Source: Elusimicrobiota bacterium (GTDB taxonomy: Bacteria > Elusimicrobiota > Elusimicrobia > UBA1565 > UBA9628). Taken from it: a stretch of 64,000 nucleotides of DNA. Position numbers and translations under genes: made by a program. Shown piece by piece: positions 56,774 to 64,000 of this stretch. The stretch's first letter is position 1. Each line of letters opens with the position of its first letter. Below the pieces are notes generated by a model that did not search any database, was not told the origin of the DNA, and saw only the letters and a list, made by a program, of their open reading frames with translations. Location: NCBI GenBank assembly GCA_016194705.1, contig JACQAZ010000033.1, positions 20,413 through 84,412 of the forward strand. Direction: 5' to 3'.

Positions 56774-57253
56774 ATGAACAAGAAGTCATTGCTGGTTCTC
56801 GTGACGCTGCTGGCGGGGGCCGCCGCTGCCCATGCGGGCAGCTACACCGGCGCCGGCTGCGGCGTCGGAGCGATGCTGATGAAGGGTCAGAAAGGCAACG
56901 GGATGATCGGGGCCGCGGCCTTCACCAACGGCTCTTTCTGCAACAGCTTCAGCATCACGACCGAGACCATGGGCTGCACGGCCGACGGAGTGGTCAAGAA
57001 CGAGAAGAAGTTGGAGGTCTACGCGGCGGCCAACCTCCAGAAGCTCTCCAAGGAAATGGCCCAGGGCGGCGGCGAATACCTCGCCGGCCTCTCGAAGCTC
57101 ATGGGCGTCAAGGAAGCCCAGAAGGAGGCCTTCTTCCGCCTGGCGCAGCAGCGCTACGAGAAGATCCTCCCCAGCGCGGCGACCGACTCGGCCGCCATGA
57201 TCAAGAACCTCAGGGCCGAGATGGCCTCGGACCCGGCGCTGAGCATCCTGTAA
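56774..57253 (+). CDS. DUF3015 exported protein
   Basis: The protein has 159 residues. Signal peptide (AHAGS), then TGAGCGVGAMLMKGQKG, FCNSFSITTETMGCT and a helical C-terminal half, the DUF3015 pattern. Three cysteines may form disulfides. Function unknown. It has its own promoter and a strong terminator. Confidence 0.8.
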   Translation: MNKKSLLVLVTLLAGAAAAHAGSYTGAGCGVGAMLMKGQKGNGMIGAAAFTNGSFCNSFSITTETMGCTADGVVKNEKKLEVYAAANLQKLSKEMAQGGGEYLAGLSKLMGVKEAQKEAFFRLAQQRYEKILPSAATDSAAMIKNLRAEMASDPALSIL

Positions 57254-57272
57254 AGTCGGCCTTATTTGGTAG

Positions 57273-57314
57273 GATACGGCCCCGACCAAGGTAAGTGTCG
57301 GGGCCGTATCTTTT
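57273..57314 (+). terminator. strong Rho-independent terminator
   Basis: GATACGGCCCCGAC, a 10-nt loop, GTCGGGGCCGTATC: perfect 14-bp arms, followed by TTTT. It ends the DUF3015 transcript. The T-run runs straight into the ATG of the next gene at 57315. Confidence 0.9.
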
Positions 57315-59177
57315 ATGGTCATCCTCGCGTTGATCCTTCTCGCCGCCCCCGTTTTTTCCGGGCCTCCCGATTACGCGGCGGAACTCATCTCCCGCGCGCG
57401 CGAACTGCGTCTGGCCCAGGATCCCGGCTGGCTCGCCGTGGGTCATTACAAGCCGACCAGGCGCGGGCGTTTCGAGAGCCGCGTCGTCGCCGGGACATTT
57501 TTCCTGTCGCCTGGGGGCAGGAACGATCCTGAAGGGGAGCTCTCCGCCACGCTGAAGGCCTTCGCGGGGGGAACGCAGGGCTCCCAATGCCTGTTCCCGG
57601 CGCGCTACCGCTGGCTCGAGGCTCGCTTGGGCTTCGATCCGTCGCGTCTGCCAGTCGAAGACTGTCCGAAGTTGTCGGCCTGGCGCGAGGGGATCGACGC
57701 GTCGGGCGCAACCGTGGTCTTCGCCGACGCCTTCCTCGGCAATCCGAGCTCCATGTTCGGGCACACCTTCCTGCGCCTGCGCCGCAAGACCGCCGCGGGC
57801 GACGACGACTTGCTCGACTATACGATCAATTACGCGGGGCTTCCGCGCAACGGAGAAGGCCTGCTCGACGGGATCAGAGGGTTGACGGGGGGGCTCCCGG
57901 GCCTTTTTTCGGTCGAGCCGTACTATCTCAAAGTCCAAGAATACACCAACATGGAGAGTCGGGACCTCTGGGAATACGACTTGAATCTCGACAGCGCGGC
58001 CGTGGACAGGCTGGTCGATCACGCGTGGGAGCTGACCCACGCGCGCTTCGACTATTACTTCTTCACCGAGAACTGCTCCTACCAGCTCTTGACCTTGATC
58101 GACGCGGCGAGGCCCGAGCTTCGGCTCGAGGATGGATTCGGCTTCGCCGTCGTGCCGGGGGACACGGTGCGCGCGTACCTCGCCAGACCCGGGCTGGTCG
58201 GCGGCGTCCGCTACCGTCCTTCCCACGTCACCCAAATGAAGGCGCGACGGGCGCGTCTCGCCGCGGACGAGTTTTCCCTGGCGACCCGCCTCGGGAGATC
58301 GGCCGGCCCCGCGGAATTCCGGGGCCTCGAGGCCTTCTCCCCGGAACGCCGAGCCCTCATCCTCGACTCGGCCGATGATCTTCTGCGCTACCGGGAAGGA
58401 TTCTTCGTCGAACTGAGCACCGCCGCGGCGAACTCGGAACGCGCCCTCTTGGTCTCCCGCGGGCGGCTCGGCTTGCCGCCGCTGCCGGCCGAGATTCCGC
58501 GTCCCCGGCGCCTCGAGGAGGGCCACGACTCCGCGCGGCTTGGCGCGGCCGCGGGAGTCACGCGGTTGTCGTCGTACGAGGAGGTCTCGTGGCGCGGGGC
58601 CCTCCACGATCTGGCCTCCCCGGACATCGGTTATCTGCCCGACAGCCAGCTGCAGGCGCTCAACTTGCGCCTGCGCTTCGACAACAAGGATCGCGTCCCT
58701 TATGTCGAGCGCTTCGATCTCGTCGACATCATGTCGCTCTCGCCGTGGGAGGCTTGGAACCGCAAGCCCTCGTGGAAGGCCTCCGCGGGCATCGACCAGG
58801 CCAAGGAGCTCGGCTGCGGGCCGGTCGCCTGCATGCATTACGACCTCGACGCGGGTCTTGGGCTCGCGTTTGAAACGCATCTGGGGCGCAAGGAAATCTA
58901 TTACGCGCTGGCCGAGACCGACTTCGGTGCGGCCCCCGTGTTTAATGACGGGTGGAGGATCGGAGCGGGCGGGACCGCCGGGATCGCCGTCGAAGAGGCC
59001 GAGACGCTCAAGACCACCGCCGAGGCGACCTACATCGGCTACCTCAACAGCCCTTCTCGCGAACGTCTGCGGCTGGCTCAGGCCTGGCGCTTGTCTCGCG
59101 ACGTCGAATTGAGGTTGAATCTGGACAAGCGCGTGCCCGACCAAGAGGCCGGGCTGACTTTCTTCTACTATTACTGA
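57315..59177 (+). CDS. DUF4105 (Lnb-like N-terminal) periplasmic protein
   Basis: The protein has 620 residues with a short signal peptide (VILALILLAAPVFSG). The DUF4105 domain shows FLGNPSSMFGHTFLRLR, DYTINYAGLPRNGEGLL, YDLNLDSAAVDRLVDHAWEL and FTENCSYQLLTLID with a likely catalytic His and Cys of an NlpC-like protease fold; the C-terminal third is beta-strand rich and resembles an outer-membrane barrel. The ATG abuts the T-run of a terminator hairpin and has no visible ribosome site, which is odd. A later start is possible but would remove the signal peptide. Confidence 0.8.
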   Translation: MVILALILLAAPVFSGPPDYAAELISRARELRLAQDPGWLAVGHYKPTRRGRFESRVVAGTFFLSPGGRNDPEGELSATLKAFAGGTQGSQCLFPARYRWLEARLGFDPSRLPVEDCPKLSAWREGIDASGATVVFADAFLGNPSSMFGHTFLRLRRKTAAGDDDLLDYTINYAGLPRNGEGLLDGIRGLTGGLPGLFSVEPYYLKVQEYTNMESRDLWEYDLNLDSAAVDRLVDHAWELTHARFDYYFFTENCSYQLLTLIDAARPELRLEDGFGFAVVPGDTVRAYLARPGLVGGVRYRPSHVTQMKARRARLAADEFSLATRLGRSAGPAEFRGLEAFSPERRALILDSADDLLRYREGFFVELSTAAANSERALLVSRGRLGLPPLPAEIPRPRRLEEGHDSARLGAAAGVTRLSSYEEVSWRGALHDLASPDIGYLPDSQLQALNLRLRFDNKDRVPYVERFDLVDIMSLSPWEAWNRKPSWKASAGIDQAKELGCGPVACMHYDLDAGLGLAFETHLGRKEIYYALAETDFGAAPVFNDGWRIGAGGTAGIAVEEAETLKTTAEATYIGYLNSPSRERLRLAQAWRLSRDVELRLNLDKRVPDQEAGLTFFYYY

Positions 59178-60058
59178 TGAGGTCATGGCTCGCGGTCCTG
59201 GTCTTGTTTTGCGCCGGCGCCTTGGCCGGCTGCGGGAGCATGTACTTTTATCCCTCCAAGGAAGCCGATCCCAGGCTCGAGCCGGCGGTGCGCGGCGCGG
59301 GACTGCGCTTCGAAGTCGTGCACTTCCGCTCGGGCGACGGCACCGACCTCACCGGACTCTTCTTCCCTTCTACGGCGACGGCGAACGGCACCGTAATCCA
59401 CTTCCACGGCAACGGCGGGAATATGACCTCGCACGCCCTCTTCGTCGCGTGGCTGGCCAAGGAGCGCTACAACGTGTTCGTGTTCGACTACCGAGGCTAC
59501 GGGAGTTCGGCGGGACGGCCTTCGGTCCGCGGCGCCGTCGAGGACGGAGTCGCGGCCCTGCGCTTCGTGTTCGCGCATCCGGGGGTCGACCCCGATCGCG
59601 TCGTCGTCTTCGGACAGAGCTTCGGCGGCGCTTTGGCCGTCGCCGCGGTCGCAAAGTCGGGCTTCACCGGCGTCAAAGCCCTCGTTCTGGAGAGTACCTT
59701 CGAGTCTTTCCGCTCGATCGCGCGCGACAGGCTGGGAACTCTTTGGCTGACCTGGCCGCTGCAATATCCGCTGTCCTTCTTGTTCCCCGACGCCTTGAGC
59801 CCGCGTCTGCTCATCAAGGACATCTCGCCGAGGCCCATCTTGTTCATCCACGGCGACGGCGATCCGATCGTCCCGATCAAGCACGGTCTGGCCCTCTACG
59901 AAGCGGCCGGGGAGCCGAAAGAGTTCTGGACGCTGAAGGGGGCGGGGCATACTGCGGCCTTCGCGAGGCAATCGGCGTATTCGACGGACTACCGCCCGAG
60001 GCTGGTCAAGTTCCTAGATGAGGTGCTGGCGCCTGCGGCGGGCGGGCCGCGCCGCTAG
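59177..60058 (+). CDS. alpha/beta-hydrolase lipoprotein
   Basis: The protein has 293 residues. Lipobox LAGC (about C19), then the hydrolase fold with oxyanion HFHGNGGNM, nucleophile VFGQSFGGAL, acid in FIHGDGDPIVP and His in GAGHTAAF. It resembles the BAAT/YqhA-like membrane-associated hydrolases of the BEM46 kind. It overlaps the DUF4105 stop by 1 nt and the convergent radical SAM gene by 4 nt. Confidence 0.85.
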   Translation: MRSWLAVLVLFCAGALAGCGSMYFYPSKEADPRLEPAVRGAGLRFEVVHFRSGDGTDLTGLFFPSTATANGTVIHFHGNGGNMTSHALFVAWLAKERYNVFVFDYRGYGSSAGRPSVRGAVEDGVAALRFVFAHPGVDPDRVVVFGQSFGGALAVAAVAKSGFTGVKALVLESTFESFRSIARDRLGTLWLTWPLQYPLSFLFPDALSPRLLIKDISPRPILFIHGDGDPIVPIKHGLALYEAAGEPKEFWTLKGAGHTAAFARQSAYSTDYRPRLVKFLDEVLAPAAGGPRR

Positions 60059-61062
60059 CGCGACGCGACCGGAAACGGCTCGGAGCTTGCCGCGTTGGTC
60101 TTCTTCTGGCTCATGCCGACGGCGAGCTTGAGGCTGGCGCCCATCGTCTTGAGAGGCTCTCCCAAAGTGTGCGAGACCATGCGCACGCAGCCCAAGGAGC
60201 AGCCGGCCTCGCAGGGCTTGTTGAAATCGTTTTCCTTGAGGCGCTTGGGCGTGAGCTCCATGAGCGGCGTCATGCACGCCCGCTGTTGGGAGCACCACTG
60301 CACCGCTCCGGCCGCGTTGACGTAGAGGAACTTGAAGCCGCCCAGGCACTTCCATGGGCGGGAAAAATCGCCGCGCAGCATCTCCTTGAGATGCTCGCCG
60401 TAGAAGTTGACGCCCTCGAAGACGCCGTATTTTTTCAGGATGCCGAGGAACTTCTCGCCTTTGATCGCGATCCGGCCTCCCTTGCCGTGCATGACCGAGA
60501 AGCCGAAGGCGAACGGCATGCCCTTGAGGATGTCCCGGAACTCGTCGTAGGTGCTCAGGGTCTCGTCGTTGAGAACGGTCTGGATCTCGACCGTGAATCT
60601 GGCCTCCTTGGCCAGCACCTTGAGGCGCGGCAGGATCGACTTGAGGCATTTGTCGGAGTGCGGCGTCGGATGCAGCGAGTCGACCGAGACCTGCATGAAG
60701 TCCAGGCCCGCGGCGTTGAGAGCGCGGATGCTCTTTTCGGTCAGCAAAAAGCCGTTGGTGATGATGGTCGCGAGGTTCGAGCCGCCGCGCTTGGACTTGG
60801 TGTGGCGCACGAGCTCCGCGATGTCCGGGTGCATCATCGTCTCGCCGCCGAGGAAGTCGTAGACCTGCACGCCGAGCTCGTCGAGCTTGTCGATGCGCCT
60901 CTTCATCTCTTCCAACGGGATGATCGGGGCTCCCGGAGTGTACTCGTCGCAGTAGGAGCAGGTCAGGTTGCAGTCGTCGGTCACCACGACCTGGGCGTAC
61001 ATCGGCCGTGAGTCGAAGACTCGCTTGGCTCCCGTCAGGATGAATCGGAGGTCGACGGCCAT
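60055..61062 (-). CDS. radical SAM/SPASM protein
   Basis: The protein has 335 residues. Motif CNLTCSYC near residue 31, then YDFLGGETMMHPD, and the strand FMQVSVDSLHP. C-terminal cysteines (CLGGFKFLY, WCSQQRAC, CEAGCSLGC) fit auxiliary Fe-S binding. Unlike the other radical SAM genes here it has no -24/-12 promoter but a TAAAAT box 8 nt before the ATG. Reaction unknown. Confidence 0.85.
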   Translation of the reverse strand: MAVDLRFILTGAKRVFDSRPMYAQVVVTDDCNLTCSYCDEYTPGAPIIPLEEMKRRIDKLDELGVQVYDFLGGETMMHPDIAELVRHTKSKRGGSNLATIITNGFLLTEKSIRALNAAGLDFMQVSVDSLHPTPHSDKCLKSILPRLKVLAKEARFTVEIQTVLNDETLSTYDEFRDILKGMPFAFGFSVMHGKGGRIAIKGEKFLGILKKYGVFEGVNFYGEHLKEMLRGDFSRPWKCLGGFKFLYVNAAGAVQWCSQQRACMTPLMELTPKRLKENDFNKPCEAGCSLGCVRMVSHTLGEPLKTMGASLKLAVGMSQKKTNAASSEPFPVASR

Positions 61063-61070
61063 GACGCCCT

Positions 61071-61076
61071 ATTTTA
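61071..61076 (-). promoter_or_regulatory. -10 box (TAAAAT) 8 nt before start codon
   Basis: On the minus strand TAAAAT is followed by 8 nt and the ATG at 61062, the same spacing as at 1419 and 46687, predicting a leaderless message. Confidence 0.45.
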
Positions 61077-61096
61077 CCATTTTCCGACGGAGCCGG

Positions 61097-62224
61097 CTAC
61101 CGTGCCGAGGCGCCGGGGTCTTCGGGAGCGAGGTAGCGCCGCCCGTGGCTGTCGAGCAGCGAGAACGTCCCGTCGGTGTGGAAGAGCAGTATCTGGAGCT
61201 GGTCCGGGTCCTTGGTGTCCGAGAACTGGACCCTGGTCACATCGCGCTCCAGGAAGGCCAGGAAGTGGGGGTCTTCGCCTTGGTAGCGCGCGTAGAGAAA
61301 GGCCTCATGCCTGTTGCCGTAGATCTGCACCAGGCGGGAACCGTCGGGGCTGAAGTAGGTGTCGCCGTTCTGGGCCTCGGTCTCCTTAGGGGCCGCGGGG
61401 GCGGAGACCGTCGGCGGCGCCGCGGGCGCCGTGTTGTCGGGAACGTACGTATTGTTGTTGTAAACGTAGATGGCTTGGTAGGGTCCTTGCCACCACCAAT
61501 GACCGCCGTTCCAATACAGCCAGCGGGCCAGCGACTGGTCGTACCACCACCAGTAGCCGGCGTTGTAGCGCGTCCAATAATATGTCGGGCCCGAGTAGAA
61601 TCCGTACCATTGGGAGCCCCACCGGTCGCGGTAGTGGCAATAGCGCAGACCGCCGTCGTTGTGCCAATAGTACTGATTGGGCTTGAGTTCGCTGCGGTTG
61701 AGCACGACGACCTTGCTCATCAGCGGCGCGTTGGCGACGACGACGTCGTGCTGAGGCGCCTGCGCGAGGGGCTTGGCTTGAAGTGGGGCGCCCCTTTCAT
61801 CCGTCGCGGGAGGCTTGATCAGGTGTCCATCGGTGATCGCGACCGGGGGCTTCGTCGTCTGCCCCCAGGTCAAAGGGGGCGGGGGGGCATCGCGAGGCTT
61901 TTCCTTCGGTGCCGCCGCCCTGGGAGCCGGCTTGCTCGGAACGGTCTTTGCCGCCGGCCGCGGCGGAGCGGGGGGGATCTTTTCGTGACGCGGCGGAAGG
62001 ATGACCCTGGCCTTCGCAGGCGCCGGCGAGGCCGGCCTCGGAGCTTTGGCCGGAGGGATCTCGTGGTGCGGCTTGGAGAGGGCCTTCTCCCTGATATGAA
62101 GCTCCTTGCGCTCTTTCTCTTTCGGTTCCTTTTTTTCCTGATCCTTCGCGTCCATCGCGCGGGAAACGGCCGAACCCGCGGCGAGAAGAAGGAGGGAGAG
62201 GACGACGGATGCCGCGGCTCTCAT
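61097..62224 (-). CDS. exported Pro-rich protein with aromatic repeat domain
   Basis: The protein has 375 residues. Signal peptide (GSAVSRA), a long Pro/Lys/Ala linker (25-130), then an extremely Trp/Tyr-rich stretch (YYWTRYNAGYWWWYDQS, WNGGHWWWQGPY) and a C-terminal module starting YFSPDGSRLVQIYG. The same aromatic block and modules occur in the neighbouring gene, so the two are paralogs. Possibly cell-wall or surface polymer binding. The ATG at 62224 starts the signal peptide; a longer frame to 62287 enters the terminator. Confidence 0.7.
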   Translation of the reverse strand: MRAAASVVLSLLLLAAGSAVSRAMDAKDQEKKEPKEKERKELHIREKALSKPHHEIPPAKAPRPASPAPAKARVILPPRHEKIPPAPPRPAAKTVPSKPAPRAAAPKEKPRDAPPPPLTWGQTTKPPVAITDGHLIKPPATDERGAPLQAKPLAQAPQHDVVVANAPLMSKVVVLNRSELKPNQYYWHNDGGLRYCHYRDRWGSQWYGFYSGPTYYWTRYNAGYWWWYDQSLARWLYWNGGHWWWQGPYQAIYVYNNNTYVPDNTAPAAPPTVSAPAAPKETEAQNGDTYFSPDGSRLVQIYGNRHEAFLYARYQGEDPHFLAFLERDVTRVQFSDTKDPDQLQILLFHTDGTFSLLDSHGRRYLAPEDPGASAR

Positions 62225-62279
62225 GGGATTCTCACTAATATTACGGCCGAACGGGCGAAAAGTTCCCTCAAAAAAGGAG

Positions 62280-62313
62280 CCCCCCACCCAGGCTAGCCTG
62301 GGTGGGGGGTTTT
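62280..62313. terminator. perfect-palindrome terminator
   Basis: CCCCCCACCCAGGC-TA-GCCTGGGTGGGGGG: 14-bp arms with a 2-nt centre. TTTT follows on the plus strand, and CTCCTTTTTT on the minus strand, so it can terminate in both directions. It ends the upstream minus-strand gene at 62326. Confidence 0.85.
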
Positions 62314-62325
62314 GCTATCGTTGGG

Positions 62326-64000
62326 CTACCAGCCGGAATTCCCGCTGAGAGCCTGGAAGGCCGCCGACTTCATGAGCGACTGGCTCAAGGAAGACGGCGA
62401 ACCCTGAGGCGGCGCGTTCGGATCCGGCAGCGGCGCCGCGGGAGCGGGAGCCGACAACGCCACGCCGTTCTGGTCGAAGGCGCTGAAGTTCCCGTTGCTC
62501 TGAATCGCGACGATCTGGTACAGCTTGCCCTGGTCGTCGAGCTTGAACTTGACGTCGGTGACGCTCGCGGCGAGAGTCACCGGCTCGAAGGCCGGCGGGT
62601 TGGCCGTGTCGGCCAGGACCGCCGTCGCAGTTCCATCGGCGCTCACCGTGACGGTGCGGCTTCCGTCGGGGCTCGTGTAGACCTTCGGCTGCTTCGGCGG
62701 CGGAGCCGTCAGCGAGTAGCCGTTCTGGTCGTAGAGGCCGAAGCCCCCGTCCGAGGTTAGGGTCAGTATCTGATTCAGGACCCCCTGAGCGTCGCCCTTG
62801 AACCTGACCTGCGTCACGCCGTCACCGAGCCACACCGGCTGGAAGGCCGGCGGATCGTTGGTGTCGGACAGATACGCCGTCTGCTTGCCGTCCGCGCTGA
62901 TGGTGACGATTCGAGACCCATCCGCGCTGGTGTAGACGGTCGGCTGCGGCTGCGGCGCCGGCTGGACTGGGTCGGCCGGAGGAGCCACGACGGGAGGCGT
63001 CGGGTCGGGCTGCATGACCACGCCGCCGTGCGAGTCCTCGTAGCGGTAGTAGCCGTTGTCCGTGTAGACGTAGACCCTCTCCACATAGACTGGGTCGCGG
63101 TACCACCAGCGGCCGTCGTGCATGTAGCACCAGCGGCCCCAGTACGGGTCGTACCACCAGTAGTAGTTGTCGTGGTAGCGAGTCCAGAAGTACACGCTGC
63201 CGATGTAGAAGCCCCACCAGTGGTAGCCGTAGTTGTCGTAGTGGTGGTAGACGTCGTAGTCGCGCCCATCGTGGTCGCGCCAGCGGTGCTCGTGGTAACC
63301 ATGATCATTCCGATTCCAGTTGTTGTTCTGGATGTTCGTGATGTTGTTGATCGTGGTGTTGTTGTTGATGATCGTGATGTTGTTCGTCGTCGGCGCGATC
63401 ACCTTGCCGTTGGCGTTCTGCAGGGGCTTCTGCGTAATCTGCCTGCCGCTGCGGTCCACCGTGGGAGGAGTGATGACCTTGACCGTGCCGTCCTTCTTGG
63501 GATCAATGACCTTGCCCTTCTCGATCTTCGGGGGCTCGGGTACTCGCCTGACCGGCTCACCAGGCTTCTTCGGCTGCTCCGGCTTCGTCGGATCGCTGGG
63601 CTTGGTCGGCGTAACGATCACTGGAGGCTTCTGCGTCGGAGGCGGCGGAGGAGTCTTACCCTGATCAGGCTGCTTCCCAGGCTTGTCCGGCCGCGGAGGA
63701 TCCTTCTTGTGAGGGTCCTGCTTGGGCGGATCCTTCTTCGGGGGATCCTGCTTGGGCGGGTCCTTCTTGGGAGGGTCCTGCTTGGGCGGATCTTGCTTGG
63801 GCGGGTCCTTCTTCGGAGGGTCCTGCTTGGGCGGATCTTGCTTGGGCGGGTCCTTCTTCGGGGGATCCTGCTTGGGCGGATCCTGCTTGGGCGGGTCCTT
63901 CTTCGGAGGGTCCTGCTTGGGCGGATCTTGCTTGGGCGGGTCCTTCTTGGGAGGGTCCTGCTTGGGCGGATCTTGCTTGGGCGGGTCCTTCTTGGGAGGG
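62326..64000 (-). CDS. Pro/Lys-repeat exported protein, 5' end beyond window
   Basis: The frame stays open to the window edge, so this is the C-terminal part of a longer protein; the methionine-less start often assigned near 63621 is not real. From the edge: a [10 protein letters not shown] repeat region (about 95 residues), an Asn/Thr/Ile-rich block ([16 protein letters not shown]), a Tyr/Trp/His-rich domain ([18 protein letters not shown]), then two modules each beginning VYTS-DGSR-VT-SADG and ending in a DQNG-type strand. Paralogous to the gene at 61097. Likely a cell-surface or periplasm-spanning protein. Confidence 0.75.
   Translation of the reverse strand, partial: PPKKDPPKQDPPKQDPPKKDPPKQDPPKQDPPKKDPPKQDPPKQDPPKKDPPKQDPPKQDPPKKDPPKQDPPKQDPPKKDPPKQDPPKKDPPKQDPHKKDPPRPDKPGKQPDQGKTPPPPPTQKPPVIVTPTKPSDPTKPEQPKKPGEPVRRVPEPPKIEKGKVIDPKKDGTVKVITPPTVDRSGRQITQKPLQNANGKVIAPTTNNITIINNNTTINNITNIQNNNWNRNDHGYHEHRWRDHDGRDYDVYHHYDNYGYHWWGFYIGSVYFWTRYHDNYYWWYDPYWGRWCYMHDGRWWYRDPVYVERVYVYTDNGYYRYEDSHGGVVMQPDPTPPVVAPPADPVQPAPQPQPTVYTSADGSRIVTISADGKQTAYLSDTNDPPAFQPVWLGDGVTQVRFKGDAQGVLNQILTLTSDGGFGLYDQNGYSLTAPPPKQPKVYTSPDGSRTVTVSADGTATAVLADTANPPAFEPVTLAASVTDVKFKLDDQGKLYQIVAIQSNGNFSAFDQNGVALSAPAPAAPLPDPNAPPQGSPSSLSQSLMKSAAFQALSGNSGW
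63714..64000 (-). repeat. 15-bp coding repeats with 45-bp higher order
   Basis: About nineteen tandem 15-bp units encode PPKKD or PPKQD. In most of the region they occur in the order KK, KQ, KQ, giving a 45-bp period with synonymous GGATCC/GGGTCC/GGATCT variation. The tract continues past the window edge. Such arrays change length by slippage or recombination. Confidence 0.85.

Noticed and set aside
63714..64000. CRISPR-like repeat array
   Set aside because: Units are 15 bp without unique spacers and encode a continuous Pro/Lys repeat in frame with the downstream protein.

Overview
The window is GC-rich, gene-dense DNA with almost no long intergenic gaps, from a Gram-negative (diderm) bacterium: many outer-membrane barrels, lipoproteins, periplasmic c-type cytochromes and a Sec-type (clade II) nitrous oxide reductase. 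The gene mix is not proteobacterial. Elusimicrobiota, or a similar uncultured lineage, is my best guess, but it rests on general impression and is unproven. I saw no tRNA, rRNA, CRISPR array or transposase.

Layout. 0-5.4 kb: envelope proteins, a DUF2252 protein and a TPR protein. 5.4-10 kb (minus strand): a six-gene operon with an ABC ATPase, an FtsX-like permease, two exported proteins, an outer-membrane barrel and a Cys-rich protein. 10-44 kb: a respiratory and redox region. It holds an NtrC-type activator, a PAS histidine kinase, a divergent sigma-54-like factor, three paralogous monoheme cytochromes, a heme-bearing porin, a short glutamyl-tRNA reductase, YceI, an OprP-like porin, three more sensor kinases, a hemerythrin, five radical SAM proteins, an Rrf2 regulator and a complete nos operon. 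The nos operon encodes a NosB-NosD-NosF fusion in one polypeptide. 45-64 kb: L,D-transpeptidase paralogs, an amino-acid permease, a toxin-antitoxin pair, YceI-MsrP-MsrQ, tandem caspase-like lipoproteins, DUF4105 and other envelope proteins. The window ends inside a Pro/Lys-repeat protein.

The most striking signal is a set of seventeen near-identical -24/-12 elements (GG, exactly 10 nt, GC; consensus close to TGGCnnnnnnGTTGCG), plus one decayed copy. They lie just upstream of genes between 11 and 44 kb and I found none outside that interval. They match the sigma-54 promoter architecture. The same interval encodes a 360-residue RpoN relative with an altered RpoN box (SRRTVNAVRN instead of ARRTVAKYRE), an NtrC-family activator with an intact GAFTGA loop, and PAS kinases. 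I read this as a locally encoded sigma-54-type regulon for anaerobic/nitrogen-oxide respiration, cytochrome and heme supply, and oxygen-sensitive radical SAM enzymes. The promoters are seen directly; the pairing with this particular sigma factor is inference.

A decayed tandem duplication (3' ends of the sigma-like gene and of hemA, with an AAA ATPase gene between them) and many start codons that sit on or next to predicted transcription starts are further unusual features.
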